In this document: positions 16,595 to 26,800 of the stretch, in pieces
How the letters are laid out: each line of letters opens with the position of its first letter
Numbering within the stretch: position 1 is the stretch's first letter
Source: Flavobacterium sp. 20NA77.7
GTDB taxonomy: Bacteria; Bacteroidota; Bacteroidia; Flavobacteriales; Flavobacteriaceae
DNA length: 64,000 nt
NCBI RefSeq assembly: GCF_031326205.1
Contig: NZ_CP133721.1
Location: forward strand, 1,178,001-1,242,000
Direction of reading: 5' to 3'
Notes under the pieces: model-generated
Seen by the model: the letters and a program-made list of their open reading frames with translations, nothing else
Databases searched by the model: none
Told to the model about the DNA's origin: nothing
Position numbers and translations under genes: made by a program

Positions 16595-17836
16595 TTAAAC
16601 AAGTAAAGACATTAATAATTCTTTTTTGTTTAAGTATTGGTACTCAAAACCTTTAGCTGTCATTTTTTCTTTAATTTTGTTAATGGTAATTGCCTCTTTG
16701 ACTTCAACTCCTACTACTACGGGGCCTACTTCCCTATTATTTTTTTTAATGAATTGAAAATAAGTTATGTCGTCATGTTCTGTTAAAACATCATTGACAA
16801 ACTCTTTTAATGCACCTGGTCGTTGCGGAAATTGAACAATAAAATAATGTTTTAATCCTTCATATAATAACGAGCGTTCTTTAATTTCTTCTGTTCGCTC
16901 TATATCATTATTACTTCCGCTAACAATACAAATTATATTTTTATCTATAATTTTTTCTCTATACAAATCTAAAGCGGCAATTGTTAATGCGCCAGCGGGT
17001 TCCACAACCAATGCTTCTTCATTATATAATTTTAAAATAGTTGTACATACTTTTCCTTCAGGTACTATTAAAATTTCATGAAGATAGTCTTTGCAAATTT
17101 CGAAATTTAATTTTCCCACTTGCTTTACTGCTGCTCCATCAACAAATCTATCAATTTTTTGGAGTTGAATGGGTTTCTTATTCTCAATAGCTGCTTTCAT
17201 TGAGGGTGCACCTAGAGGTTCAACACCTATAATTTTAGTAATTGGACTTAAAACTTTAAAGACACTTATTATGCCTGCTACTAATCCACCACCGCCAATA
17301 GGAACAAATACATAGTCTATGGGATCTTTAAAAGAATCTAAAATTTCTAATGCAGTTGTACCTTGTCCAGCAATTACGTGTTCATCATCAAAGGGATGAA
17401 TAAACAACATGCCGCTTGCCTGACAATCTACTAATGCGGCATTATACGCATCATCAAACGTATCTCCTTCCAAAACAATTTCTACAAAAGATTTTCCAAA
17501 TAATTGTACTTGTTTAATCTTTTGCTTTGGTGTTGTTTTTGGCATAAAAATTTTTCCTTTTATACCTAATAATTGACAAGAATAGGCAACTCCCTGTGCA
17601 TGGTTTCCGGCACTTGCACACACAATGCCTCGTTGTGAATCTTTTGCATGTAAAGATTGTATTTTATTAAACGCTCCTCGTATTTTATAGGATCTAACTA
17701 CTTGTAAATCTTCACGTTTCAAAAAAACATTAGCTTTATATTCGCTTGATAAATTTACATTAAGCAATAAAGGGGTTGGCGAAATAACTTTTCTTAGATT
17801 TTCTTTTGCTTCTAACGTTTTATTAAATAAGTTCAT
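16595..17836 (-). CDS. ilvA: Threonine dehydratase (threonine ammonia-lyase), biosynthetic
   Basis: A 413-aa PLP enzyme that turns threonine into 2-oxobutanoate, the entry step of isoleucine synthesis. The PLP lysine is K51 in SYKIRGAFNK, the Asn/Gly loops are in CASAGNHAQGVAYSC, and the phosphate-binding GGGGLVAG is near residue 185. The C-terminal ~85 residues (HYFIVQFPQRPGALKEFVNDVL...) form one ACT-like regulatory domain, so it is the shorter biosynthetic form, likely inhibited by isoleucine. It is the last gene of the ilv operon, 2 bp after ilvC, and is followed by a strong terminator. Confidence 0.95.
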   Translation of the reverse strand: MNLFNKTLEAKENLRKVISPTPLLLNVNLSSEYKANVFLKREDLQVVRSYKIRGAFNKIQSLHAKDSQRGIVCASAGNHAQGVAYSCQLLGIKGKIFMPKTTPKQKIKQVQLFGKSFVEIVLEGDTFDDAYNAALVDCQASGMLFIHPFDDEHVIAGQGTTALEILDSFKDPIDYVFVPIGGGGLVAGIISVFKVLSPITKIIGVEPLGAPSMKAAIENKKPIQLQKIDRFVDGAAVKQVGKLNFEICKDYLHEILIVPEGKVCTTILKLYNEEALVVEPAGALTIAALDLYREKIIDKNIICIVSGSNNDIERTEEIKERSLLYEGLKHYFIVQFPQRPGALKEFVNDVLTEHDDITYFQFIKKNNREVGPVVVGVEVKEAITINKIKEKMTAKGFEYQYLNKKELLMSLLV

Positions 17837-17838
17837 TA

Positions 17839-18882
17839 TTACAATTTTGGTCGCAATTTTCTAACTGCGGCACCTGCCTTCCAAAGCTCTGATTCTCTAA
17901 TTTCAGCTAATTCTACATCTAATTTTTCTCTATAATCTGGGCTACTACCTTCTATAATTACTCTTGTTGCTTCTCTACCCGAAGCTACTTCTTCATATAA
18001 TTGTTCGAAAATTGGCTTGGCTGCTTGCTTGAATTTACCTTTCCAATCCAAAGCTCCTCGTTGTGCGGTTACAGAAGTATTGGCAAACATCCAATCCATA
18101 CCGTTCTCTGCAACTAGAGGCATTAAACTTTGCGTTAGTTCTTCAACTGTTTCATTAAAAGCTTCCGAAGGTGAATGCCCATTTGACCGAAGTACTTCAT
18201 ATTGCGCTTCAAACATCCCAGCTAATGCGCCCATTAATATGCCTCGTTCACCTGTTAAATCTGAATACACTTCTTTTCTAAAATCTGTTTCAAATAAATA
18301 TCCCGAACCCACACCAATACCTAAAGCTATCGCTTTCTCATAGGCTCTACCTGTAGCATTTTGATACACAGCTATACTTGAATTGACACCTTCACCTTTT
18401 AAAAACAATCTTCTTAAAGAAGTACCCGATCCTTTTGGTGCAACTAAAATTACATCTACATCTGCGGGTGGTATAATATTTGTTTGCTCGTTAAATATTA
18501 TTCCAAAACCATGAGAAAAATAAAGTGTTTTACCTGCTGTTAAGGATTTTTTGACTTGTTGCCAAGCATCAATTTGGCCTGCATCTGATAATAAATATTG
18601 AATAATTGTTGCATTATCACAAGCTTCTTCTATCTCAAATAAAGTTTCTCCTTCAATCCAACCATCAGCGATTGCTTTCTTCCAACTTTTTCCTCCTTTT
18701 CGCTGTCCAATTATTACATTGAAACCATTATCTCTCAAGTTTAACGATTGCCCTGGACCTTGTACACCATAACCGATAATTGCTATCGTTTCATATTTTA
18801 GGGTATCAATTGCTTTTTCTAAAGGAAATTCTTCTCTTGTAATAACGGTTTCTTGAACTCCGCCAAAATTTATCTTTGCCAT
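17839..18882 (-). CDS. ilvC: Ketol-acid reductoisomerase
   Basis: A 347-aa enzyme that isomerises and reduces acetolactate or acetohydroxybutyrate with NADPH and Mg2+. The nucleotide-binding loop IIGYGVQGPGQ lies at ~35-45. Conserved segments include SHGFGI, VILVAPKGSGTSLRR, YLFETDFRKEVYSDLTGERGILMG (metal-binding Asp/Glu) and FNETVEELTQSLMPLV. Length and the GPGQ loop agree with the Bacteroidota form rather than the ~490-aa enterobacterial form. It lies 11 bp after ilvN and 2 bp before ilvA. Confidence 0.95.
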   Translation of the reverse strand: MAKINFGGVQETVITREEFPLEKAIDTLKYETIAIIGYGVQGPGQSLNLRDNGFNVIIGQRKGGKSWKKAIADGWIEGETLFEIEEACDNATIIQYLLSDAGQIDAWQQVKKSLTAGKTLYFSHGFGIIFNEQTNIIPPADVDVILVAPKGSGTSLRRLFLKGEGVNSSIAVYQNATGRAYEKAIALGIGVGSGYLFETDFRKEVYSDLTGERGILMGALAGMFEAQYEVLRSNGHSPSEAFNETVEELTQSLMPLVAENGMDWMFANTSVTAQRGALDWKGKFKQAAKPIFEQLYEEVASGREATRVIIEGSSPDYREKLDVELAEIRESELWKAGAAVRKLRPKL

Positions 18883-18893
18883 TTTATATTAAT

Positions 18894-19481
18894 TTACATT
18901 TGAAATATTTGTTGTTTTTGATCTAAATATTGATTTGTTATGGGTTGCCCTTTCGGATTATTATTTTCCATTTCTACTATCATTTTATGTATGCCATGGC
19001 TTTCTTTATTTATGGCCACTCGAGAACTTTTCACAAATTCAATTAAGCCATACTTAGTAAGTTTTTGTAATACGTTATGAATTTCTTCTTCTTGTCCCGT
19101 TACTTCAAAAACAGTGTAATCGTCTCTTATAACAATTGCTTTTGCTCCATATTCTCTTAACAAGCGTTCTACTTTTACTTCTTTCATAATAACGGGTGTA
19201 GAGACTTTATATAGCGCTATTTGTTGCCAAATTATTTCATCATTTGTATTACAAAACACTTTAAAAACATCAATAATTTTTTCTAACTGACAGACTAAGT
19301 TTTTTACTACCGAAGGAGTTTCTATAACAACTATTGTGAATCTATATATATTCTCTACCTCGCTTGGAGAAGTATTTAAACTCTCTAAACTAATTTTTCT
19401 CCTGGAGAACATAATGGCTATTTTATTAATTAAACCAATATGATTTTCTGTGTAAATTGTTAATGTAAATTCTTGTTTCAT
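18894..19481 (-). CDS. ilvN: Acetolactate synthase small (regulatory) subunit
   Basis: A 195-aa regulatory subunit. The N-terminus (FTLTIYTENHIGLINKIAIMFSRRKISLESLNTSPSE) is a typical ACT domain; a second, C-terminal regulatory domain follows (KVERLLREYGAKAIVIRDDYTVFEVTG). It should bind valine and stimulate and feedback-regulate the large subunit encoded just before it. Its ATG overlaps the ilvB stop in TAATG, which points to translational coupling and equal production. Confidence 0.93.
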   Translation of the reverse strand: MKQEFTLTIYTENHIGLINKIAIMFSRRKISLESLNTSPSEVENIYRFTIVVIETPSVVKNLVCQLEKIIDVFKVFCNTNDEIIWQQIALYKVSTPVIMKEVKVERLLREYGAKAIVIRDDYTVFEVTGQEEEIHNVLQKLTKYGLIEFVKSSRVAINKESHGIHKMIVEMENNNPKGQPITNQYLDQKQQIFQM

Positions 19482-21226
19482 TATATATCTTTTTTACGTA
19501 AAACAATATCTGCAACTCCTTTACCTTGAGGAACCATTGGAAACACATTGTCTTCATGAATAACTGCTATTTCCAATAAGTAAGCTTCACTATGATTTAA
19601 CATTTCTTGTAAGGCGGTTCGCAACTCTTTTCGTTCACTTATTTGTTTTCCTTTTATATTGTATCCTTTAGCTACTTGAACGAAATTTGGGCTTTGAATA
19701 TCTGTAAAAGAATAGCGTTTTTCATGGAATAATTCTTGCCATTGACGAACCATTCCTAAAAAGCTATTGTTTAATATAATAATTTTCACATCAGGTTTAA
19801 ACTGCATTATAGTACCTAATTCTTGAATGTTCATTTGTACACCTCCATCGCCTATTATGGCAATAACCATTCGTTCAGGTGCGCCATATTTTGCACCAAT
19901 TGCAGCAGGTAAAGCAAATCCCATGGTACCTAACCCTCCACTAGTTATATTGCTCCTAGTTGTGGTTTGTTCTGCATAACGACAAGCAATCATTTGATGT
20001 TGACCTACATCACTCACTATAATGGCATTACCTTTAGTTAATTCATTTAAAACTTGAATTACTTCTCCCATTGTTATACCGCCCATTTGGGGAAATAATT
20101 CGTTATGTATAAGCGCATCATATTCAATACTTTTCTTTCTTTCAAACTCAGTTAACCAATCTTCATTATATAAATTTGACACTAAGTCTGTAAGCAAAGG
20201 CAATGACTCTTTACAATCTCCCCAAATTGCAATGGTAGAATCAACATTTTTATCAATTTCCGAAGGATCAATATCTAAATGAATAACTTTAGCTTGTTTA
20301 GCATATTTATCTAATCTTCCAGTAACTCTATCATCAAATCGCATACCTATAGCTATAAGAACATCACATTCATTTGTTAAATAATTAGGACCATAATTTC
20401 CATGCATACCTAACATTCCAACAGCTAACGGATGATTTGTGGGTATTGCTCCTTTCCCCATAATTGTCCATGCAGCAGGAATAATTGCTTTCTCAATAAA
20501 ATCTTGCAACTCTTTTTCGGCATTACCTAAAATTACTCCTTGACCAAAAATTACAAATGGTTTTTTTGCTTTGTTTATAACAGAAATAGCCTGTTGTATT
20601 GCCTCTACCCTTATTTCTGGTTTGGGTTTATAGCTCCTTATGCACTTACAAAAATTATACCCTTGATAATCAAATAATTGTAACTGCGCATTTTTAGTAA
20701 TATCTATTAGTACAGGCCCAGGTCTTCCACTTTTTGCAATATAAAAAGCCTTAGCTAAAACTTCTGGAATTTCAGTTGCATCTGTTACTTGATAATTCCA
20801 TTTAGTTATAGGTGTGGTAATATTTATTATATCTGTTTCCTGAAATGCATCTGTTCCTAATAAATGAGCAAAAACCTGACCCGTAATACAAACTAACGGC
20901 GTGGAATCAATCATAGCATCCGCTAAACCCGTAACTAAATTTGTTGCGCCTGGACCGCTTGTAGCAAATACAACTCCAGTTTTTCCACTTACTCTAGCAA
21001 ATCCTTGTGCAGCATGAATGGCGCCTTGTTCATGTCTTACTAAGATGTGATTAATTTCTTTTTTATAATCAAACAAGGCATCATAAATTGGCATAATAGC
21101 GCCTCCAGGATAACCAAATATAGTAGCACAACCTTCTTGCATTAGTGCATCAATAACCGCTTCACTACCCGAATATTGCCTTATTTCATTTGTAATTAAC
21201 TTACTTCTTTTCTCTTTTGTCTCCAT
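19481..21226 (-). CDS. ilvB: Acetolactate synthase large (catalytic) subunit
   Basis: A 581-aa TPP-dependent enzyme that condenses pyruvate with pyruvate or 2-oxobutanoate. Visible motifs: the catalytic Glu in LVRHEQGAIHAAQGFARVSG near residue 65, FAD-domain segments in the middle (MLGMHGNYGPNYLTNECDVLIAIGMRFDDRVTG), and the TPP/Mg motif IGDGGVQMN with a downstream Asn-Asn (IIILNNSFLGMVRQWQ). Length is normal for the family. It follows ilvD by 12 bp and overlaps ilvN by one base. Confidence 0.95.
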   Translation of the reverse strand: METKEKRSKLITNEIRQYSGSEAVIDALMQEGCATIFGYPGGAIMPIYDALFDYKKEINHILVRHEQGAIHAAQGFARVSGKTGVVFATSGPGATNLVTGLADAMIDSTPLVCITGQVFAHLLGTDAFQETDIINITTPITKWNYQVTDATEIPEVLAKAFYIAKSGRPGPVLIDITKNAQLQLFDYQGYNFCKCIRSYKPKPEIRVEAIQQAISVINKAKKPFVIFGQGVILGNAEKELQDFIEKAIIPAAWTIMGKGAIPTNHPLAVGMLGMHGNYGPNYLTNECDVLIAIGMRFDDRVTGRLDKYAKQAKVIHLDIDPSEIDKNVDSTIAIWGDCKESLPLLTDLVSNLYNEDWLTEFERKKSIEYDALIHNELFPQMGGITMGEVIQVLNELTKGNAIIVSDVGQHQMIACRYAEQTTTRSNITSGGLGTMGFALPAAIGAKYGAPERMVIAIIGDGGVQMNIQELGTIMQFKPDVKIIILNNSFLGMVRQWQELFHEKRYSFTDIQSPNFVQVAKGYNIKGKQISERKELRTALQEMLNHSEAYLLEIAVIHEDNVFPMVPQGKGVADIVLRKKDI

Positions 21227-21238
21227 TTTTTAATTCTT

Positions 21239-22915
21239 CTATTCATCTGTAATACATCCTTTTGATGCATCCGTAACACATTTAGCATATTTTAGTAACA
21301 CACCCTGATTAATATTCAAGACAGGTTGAATACGATTTTTTTTTCTTTTATCTAATTCCCTTTCAGAAACTAAAAGTTCAATCCTGTTTTTACTAATATC
21401 AATTTCAATACTATCATTATCTTCTACTAATGCAATTGTGCCACCATCAAATGCTTCAGGAGTGATATGACCCACTACAAAACCATGCGTTCCGCCACTA
21501 AATCTGCCGTCTGTTATTAAAGCAACAGACTTACCTAATCCTGCACCTATAATAGCTGAGGTAGGTTTTAACATTTCTGGCATTCCTGGACCGCCTTTAG
21601 GTCCCACATAACGGATTACTACAACATCACCCGATGTAATTTTTTTTGCTTCAATACCTCTTATTAATTCTTTTTCACCATTAAAAACTCTTGCAGGTCC
21701 TTTAAAAAAAACACCTTCTTTTCCAGTGATTTTGGCTACAGATCCTTTTTCTGCTAAGTTGCCATACAAAATTTGAATATGCCCAGAAGTCTTTATTGGT
21801 TCTTCTATCTGTTTAATGATATTTTGGGTTTCAAAATTTATTTCTTCAATGTTTTTTAAATTTTCAGCGAGTGTATTTCCTGTAACGGTTAGACAATCAT
21901 CATGTAACAAACCTTTTCGTACTAAATATTTTAATACTGCAGGTAGTCCACCATGTTGATGTAAATTTTGCATTAAGTAATTTCCACCAGGCTTAAAATC
22001 AGCAATTAATGGGGTTTTATTACTTATTCTTTGAAAATCGTCTTGAGTAATAGTAATACCAACACTATGTGCCATAGCAATAATATGTAATACTGCATTT
22101 GTACTTCCTCCTAGAGCTATTAAAACTGTAATAGCATTCTCAAAAGCATCAAAAGTCATAATGTCTTTAGGACAAATATTTTTTTGAAGTAGATTATGTA
22201 CATAAAAAGCAATTGATTCACATTCATTAATTTTCTCATGACTTAAAGCAGGGTTTGAACTAGAATAAGGCAAGCTCATTCCTAAGGCTTCAATCGCAAT
22301 TGCCATAGTATTAGCTGTATACATTCCGCCACAAGCTCCAGCTCCAGGACAAGCATTTTTGATAATGGACTTATACTCTTCTTCCTCTATTTTTCCTGCT
22401 ATTTTTTCTCCTAAAGCTTCAAAAGCAGAAACAATATTCAATTCTTTATCGTGATATTTTCCCGGCGCAATAGTACCACCATATACCATAATTGAAGGTC
22501 TATTAAGTCTTCCCATTGCTATTAAGGAACCTGGCATATTTTTATCGCATCCAGGTACAGCAATTAAAGCATCATAATAATGTCCGGCGACTACACTTTC
22601 TATACTATCGGCTATGAGTTCTCTACTTACTAAAGAATACCGCATACCCTCAGTACCATTCGTAATTCCGTCACTAATTCCTATGGTATTAAAAATTAAA
22701 CCAACCATATCATTACGATTTACTTCTTTTTTTATCAATGCTGACAAATGATTTAAATGCATATTACATGTATTGCCATCATAACCCATTGATGCAATTC
22801 CTACAAAAGGTTGGTTTAATTTTTCTTCCGTAAGACCTATTCCATAAAGCATTGCTTGTGCGGCGGGTTGCGTAGGGTCTTGTGTTAGTATACTACTGTA
22901 TCTATTTAGTGTCAT
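21239..22915 (-). CDS. ilvD: Dihydroxy-acid dehydratase
   Basis: A 558-aa Fe-S enzyme that dehydrates dihydroxy acids to the 2-oxo acid precursors of valine and isoleucine. Cluster and active-site segments are [10 protein letters not shown] and [17 protein letters not shown], with a third cysteine in MHLNHL-adjacent GNTCNMHL. The C-terminal part shows [34 protein letters not shown] and PEAFDGG. Its ATG overlaps the ilvE stop (TAATG). Confidence 0.95.
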   Translation of the reverse strand: MTLNRYSSILTQDPTQPAAQAMLYGIGLTEEKLNQPFVGIASMGYDGNTCNMHLNHLSALIKKEVNRNDMVGLIFNTIGISDGITNGTEGMRYSLVSRELIADSIESVVAGHYYDALIAVPGCDKNMPGSLIAMGRLNRPSIMVYGGTIAPGKYHDKELNIVSAFEALGEKIAGKIEEEEYKSIIKNACPGAGACGGMYTANTMAIAIEALGMSLPYSSSNPALSHEKINECESIAFYVHNLLQKNICPKDIMTFDAFENAITVLIALGGSTNAVLHIIAMAHSVGITITQDDFQRISNKTPLIADFKPGGNYLMQNLHQHGGLPAVLKYLVRKGLLHDDCLTVTGNTLAENLKNIEEINFETQNIIKQIEEPIKTSGHIQILYGNLAEKGSVAKITGKEGVFFKGPARVFNGEKELIRGIEAKKITSGDVVVIRYVGPKGGPGMPEMLKPTSAIIGAGLGKSVALITDGRFSGGTHGFVVGHITPEAFDGGTIALVEDNDSIEIDISKNRIELLVSERELDKRKKNRIQPVLNINQGVLLKYAKCVTDASKGCITDE

Positions 22916-23802
22916 TATATAAATACGTTTTGAAATTCATTTTGAACAACTCGTATTTTATAACTTTTTTGAATGTATGCACCAATACTTTCTTCCCATG
23001 CTAAAGGAAAAATATGTTCGTTAAAACTTCTTAAACCTATAACTTCAGCAGCTGTTCCACAGAAAAAGGCACTTTCTGCTTGAAAAATTTCTTCTGGTAA
23101 AAACAACTTTTCAATTACCTCAAACCCTAACTCTTTAGCAATTTCAAATACTGTAGCTCTTGTTATTCCAGCTAAAATATTGCCTAAAGGTGGGGTGAAT
23201 AATTTACCATCTTTTTCAATGAAAAAATTTGCTCCTGGTCCTTCCGCAATAAACCCATTGCTGTCTGTAAGTAATGCTTCATCAAATCCTCTTGATTTTG
23301 CTTCAGTAGTTGCTAATATACTATTTGTGTAATGTCCTACCACCTTAGCCTGAACATAGCAAGACAAAGGATTAGGACGTTGGTAAGAAGAAAGCATTAC
23401 TTTCAACAGTTTATCTCCTAAATAATTTCCCCATTCCCAAGCCATTATTACTAAATTAACATCTGCCGTTGGACTTAATGACATATTTTCCCCCAAATAA
23501 ACCAAGGGTCGGATATACGCATTTTTTAAATTATTTATACGGAGTAAATCATAGGTTATTTTTTCTAAATCCTTTACGGGAATATCAAAATTGATGTGCA
23601 TTTTTCTAGCTGAATAATGCAAACGCTCATAGTGTTCTTTTGATTTAAAAATTCTTGTACCATCTGGTGTATCATATGCTCGAATTCCTTCAAAAACTCC
23701 GTTTCCATAATGCATAGTCTGATTGTACAAATTAACATTTACTTCTTTGGCTTTTACAAAATTTCCATTCCAATAAATAATGGTGTTTTCATTAAAATAC
23801 AT
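22915..23802 (-). CDS. ilvE: Branched-chain amino acid aminotransferase
   Basis: A 295-aa class IV PLP aminotransferase that makes valine, isoleucine and leucine from their 2-oxo acids. Motifs: [21 protein letters not shown], the PLP lysine in [32 protein letters not shown] and [15 protein letters not shown]. It is the first ilv gene and starts only 11 bp after the stop of the giant adhesin gene at 23814-30665. I see no TAnnTTTG promoter in that gap or in the preceding ~90 bp, and no leader peptide or T-box, so the start of transcription is unclear. Confidence 0.95.
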   Translation of the reverse strand: MYFNENTIIYWNGNFVKAKEVNVNLYNQTMHYGNGVFEGIRAYDTPDGTRIFKSKEHYERLHYSARKMHINFDIPVKDLEKITYDLLRINNLKNAYIRPLVYLGENMSLSPTADVNLVIMAWEWGNYLGDKLLKVMLSSYQRPNPLSCYVQAKVVGHYTNSILATTEAKSRGFDEALLTDSNGFIAEGPGANFFIEKDGKLFTPPLGNILAGITRATVFEIAKELGFEVIEKLFLPEEIFQAESAFFCGTAAEVIGLRSFNEHIFPLAWEESIGAYIQKSYKIRVVQNEFQNVFI

Positions 23803-23813
23803 ATACCCTATTT

Positions 23814-26800
23814 TTATCGTTTTAAACTAAAATGTGATTTAAATAATTTTCTTTGTTGTTTCTCAGTATATTCAACTGTAAACCAATAATCCGTTGATGG
23901 CAATTGCTGCCCTATATACGTTCCATCCCAACCTATTCCTGGAGGAAATAATTGTTTTATTAATTTTCCATATCTGTCAAAAATGTATAAAACCGCATTA
24001 TCCTCACTTTGGAAACCATTAATATTCCATGTATCATTATATCCGTCACCATTCGGGGTGAAAAATTTAGGGTAATTAATAACTCTAACTGTTTGGTTTA
24101 AATCTGTACAGCCTTCCTGGTCTATTACATGTATTTCATGTAAACCTTCTTCAACGTTGTAAAAAACATTGCTCTCCTGATAGGCTCCATTATCTAATTG
24201 ATACATTAAATTTCCATTACCTAATACATTTACATTAACTGTAATTGTAGGGTTATCTGCAAATGCTTCAGACACTGTAATATCCATTGATGTAGCAGGT
24301 GTTATTGGAAACACAAGAGCTGTTGCTTGACCTTCACAATTCGTTTGAACATTTTTTACTTTTACTAAATAAGTGCCTGGCTGAGTGACTACTAAAGAAG
24401 CATCAGAACCAACAATTAAATTTCCATTTAAAAACCATGAAAATTGATAATCAATAGTGTTCAAACCTGTATTTAATTCATAAGTGCCAAAGGGAATTCC
24501 GGAAATAGAAACACATATTGGTCCGTTTATTAAAACAGGCTTAGGTAATGGATTAACAAATACTTTATATTGCTTTGGAATTCCTATACAACCATTTAAA
24601 CTCGGAGTAACTTCATATATAACATAACCTTGTAAATCTCCCACAGTAGTCAATATTTGCTGTATAACACCTCCTGTACCATTACTATAGCCAATTACTT
24701 GGTTAGCATCAATTACCTGCCAACTAAATTGTGTGCCAACAATAGAAGCTGCTACAGTGATATTAGTACTTTCACCGCTGCATATGTATTGAGGAATTAA
24801 TGTCCCGATAATTTCAGGTTTTGGATTTACAGTTATTGTTATTGATTTAGGTATACCCATACACCCATTTAACGAAGGAGTAATAAGATATGTTACTGTT
24901 CCTGAAGTTATAGGACTTGTCGCTAATAAAATTTGATTTATTGACTGACCAGATCCCGACAAAGCTCCAGTTACCCCCACTTGTGAGGTAACTGTCCAAC
25001 TATATTGTGTTGCTGCAATAGTGCTTGTAAACGATATATTTACCATTTCACCTGAACATATAGGATTTTGGGCAGCTGTAATTGTAAACGTTGGAATTGG
25101 ATTTACTGTTAATGGTATTTCTACTGAATTTCCTATACATCCATTTACTGAAGGTGTAACTAAATAAGTAACAAAGCCTTGATTTAAATTATTTAGCAAT
25201 GCTAATTGTTGTGAAATTGTAGAACCAGTGCCTGAAACTATAAAACTAGTTCCAGTAGATAAATTTGACGAAACAACATTCCATGTAAAAGTTGTATTGG
25301 GTTGATTACTACTTAATAATATTGATGATGTAGCACCATTACAATAAGATAAATTACCAGAAAAAGTTATTTGTGGCGAATTATTCACTGTAATAGTCAT
25401 TGTAGCTGTTGTAGCACATTGACCTGAATCGGGCGTAAAGGTGTACGTTGTAGTTGTTGTGTTGTTTAGCACGGGTGACCAACTTCCTGTGATACTATTG
25501 TTTGAAGTCGTTGGTAATGCAGATAACGTTGCACCTGAACAGATTGCTGCTACTTGTGTGAATGTTGGTGTAACATTCGGATTTACGGTAATAGTCATTG
25601 TGGCCGTTGTAGCACATTGACCTGAATCGGGCGTAAAGGTATACGTTGTAGTGGTTGTGTTGTTTAGCACGGGTGACCAACTTCCTGTGATACCATTGTT
25701 TGAAGTCGTTGGCAATGCCGTTAACGTAGCGCCTGAACAGATTGCTGCCACTTGTGTGAATGTTGGTGTAACATTCGGATTTACAGTAATAGTCATTGTA
25801 GCTGTTGTAGTACATTGACCTGAATCGGGCGTAAAGGTATACGTAGTGGTTGTTGTGTTGTTTAGCGCGGGTAACCAGCTTCCTGTGATACCATTGCTTG
25901 AAGTCGTAGGCAATGCCGTTAATGTAGCGCCTGAACAGATTGCAGCAACTTGTGTGAATGTTGGTGTAACATTCGGATTCACTGTAATAGTCATTGTGGC
26001 CGTTGTAGCACATTGACCCGAATCTGGAGTAAAGGTATACGTAGTGGTTGTTGTGTTGTTTAGCGCGGGTAACCAGCTTCCTGTGATACCATTGCTTGAA
26101 GTCGTTGGCAGTGCCGTTAACGTAGTGCCTGAACAGATTGCTGCCACTTGTGTGAATGTTGGTGTAACATTCAGATTCACTGTAATAGTCATTGTGGCCG
26201 TTGTAGCACATTGACCTGAAGTTGGCGTAAAGGTGTACGTAGTGGTTGTTGTGTTGTTTAGCGCGGGTAACCAGCTTCCTGTGATACCATTATTTGAAGT
26301 CGTTGGCAATGCCGTTAACGTAGTGCCTGAACAGATTGCACCCACTTGTGTGAATGTCGGTGTAACATTCGGATTCACTGTAATAGTCATTGTGGCCGTT
26401 GTAGCACATTGACCTGAAGTTGGCGTAAAGGTGTACGTAGTGGTTGTTGTATTGTTTAGCGCCGGTGACCAACTTCCTGTGATACCATTGTTTGACGTTG
26501 TTGGTAATGCCGTTAACGTAGTGCCTGAACAGATTGCACCCACTTGTGAGAATGTCGGTGTAACATTCGGATTCACTGTAATAGTCATTGTGGCAGTTGT
26601 GGCACATTGACCCGTAGTTGGCGTAAAGGTATACGTAGTGGTTGTTGTGTTGTTTAGCGCGGGTAACCAGCTTCCTGTGATACCATTATTTGAAGTCGTT
26701 GGCAATGCCGTTAACGTAGTGCCTGAACAGATTGCACCCACTTGTGTGAATGTCGGTGTAATATTCGGATTCACTGTAATAGTCATTGTGGCCGTTGTAG

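Noticed and set aside
23803..23813. Leader peptide or T-box attenuator before ilvE
   Set aside because: Only 11 bp separate the genes. There is no run of branched-chain codons and no attenuator hairpin.
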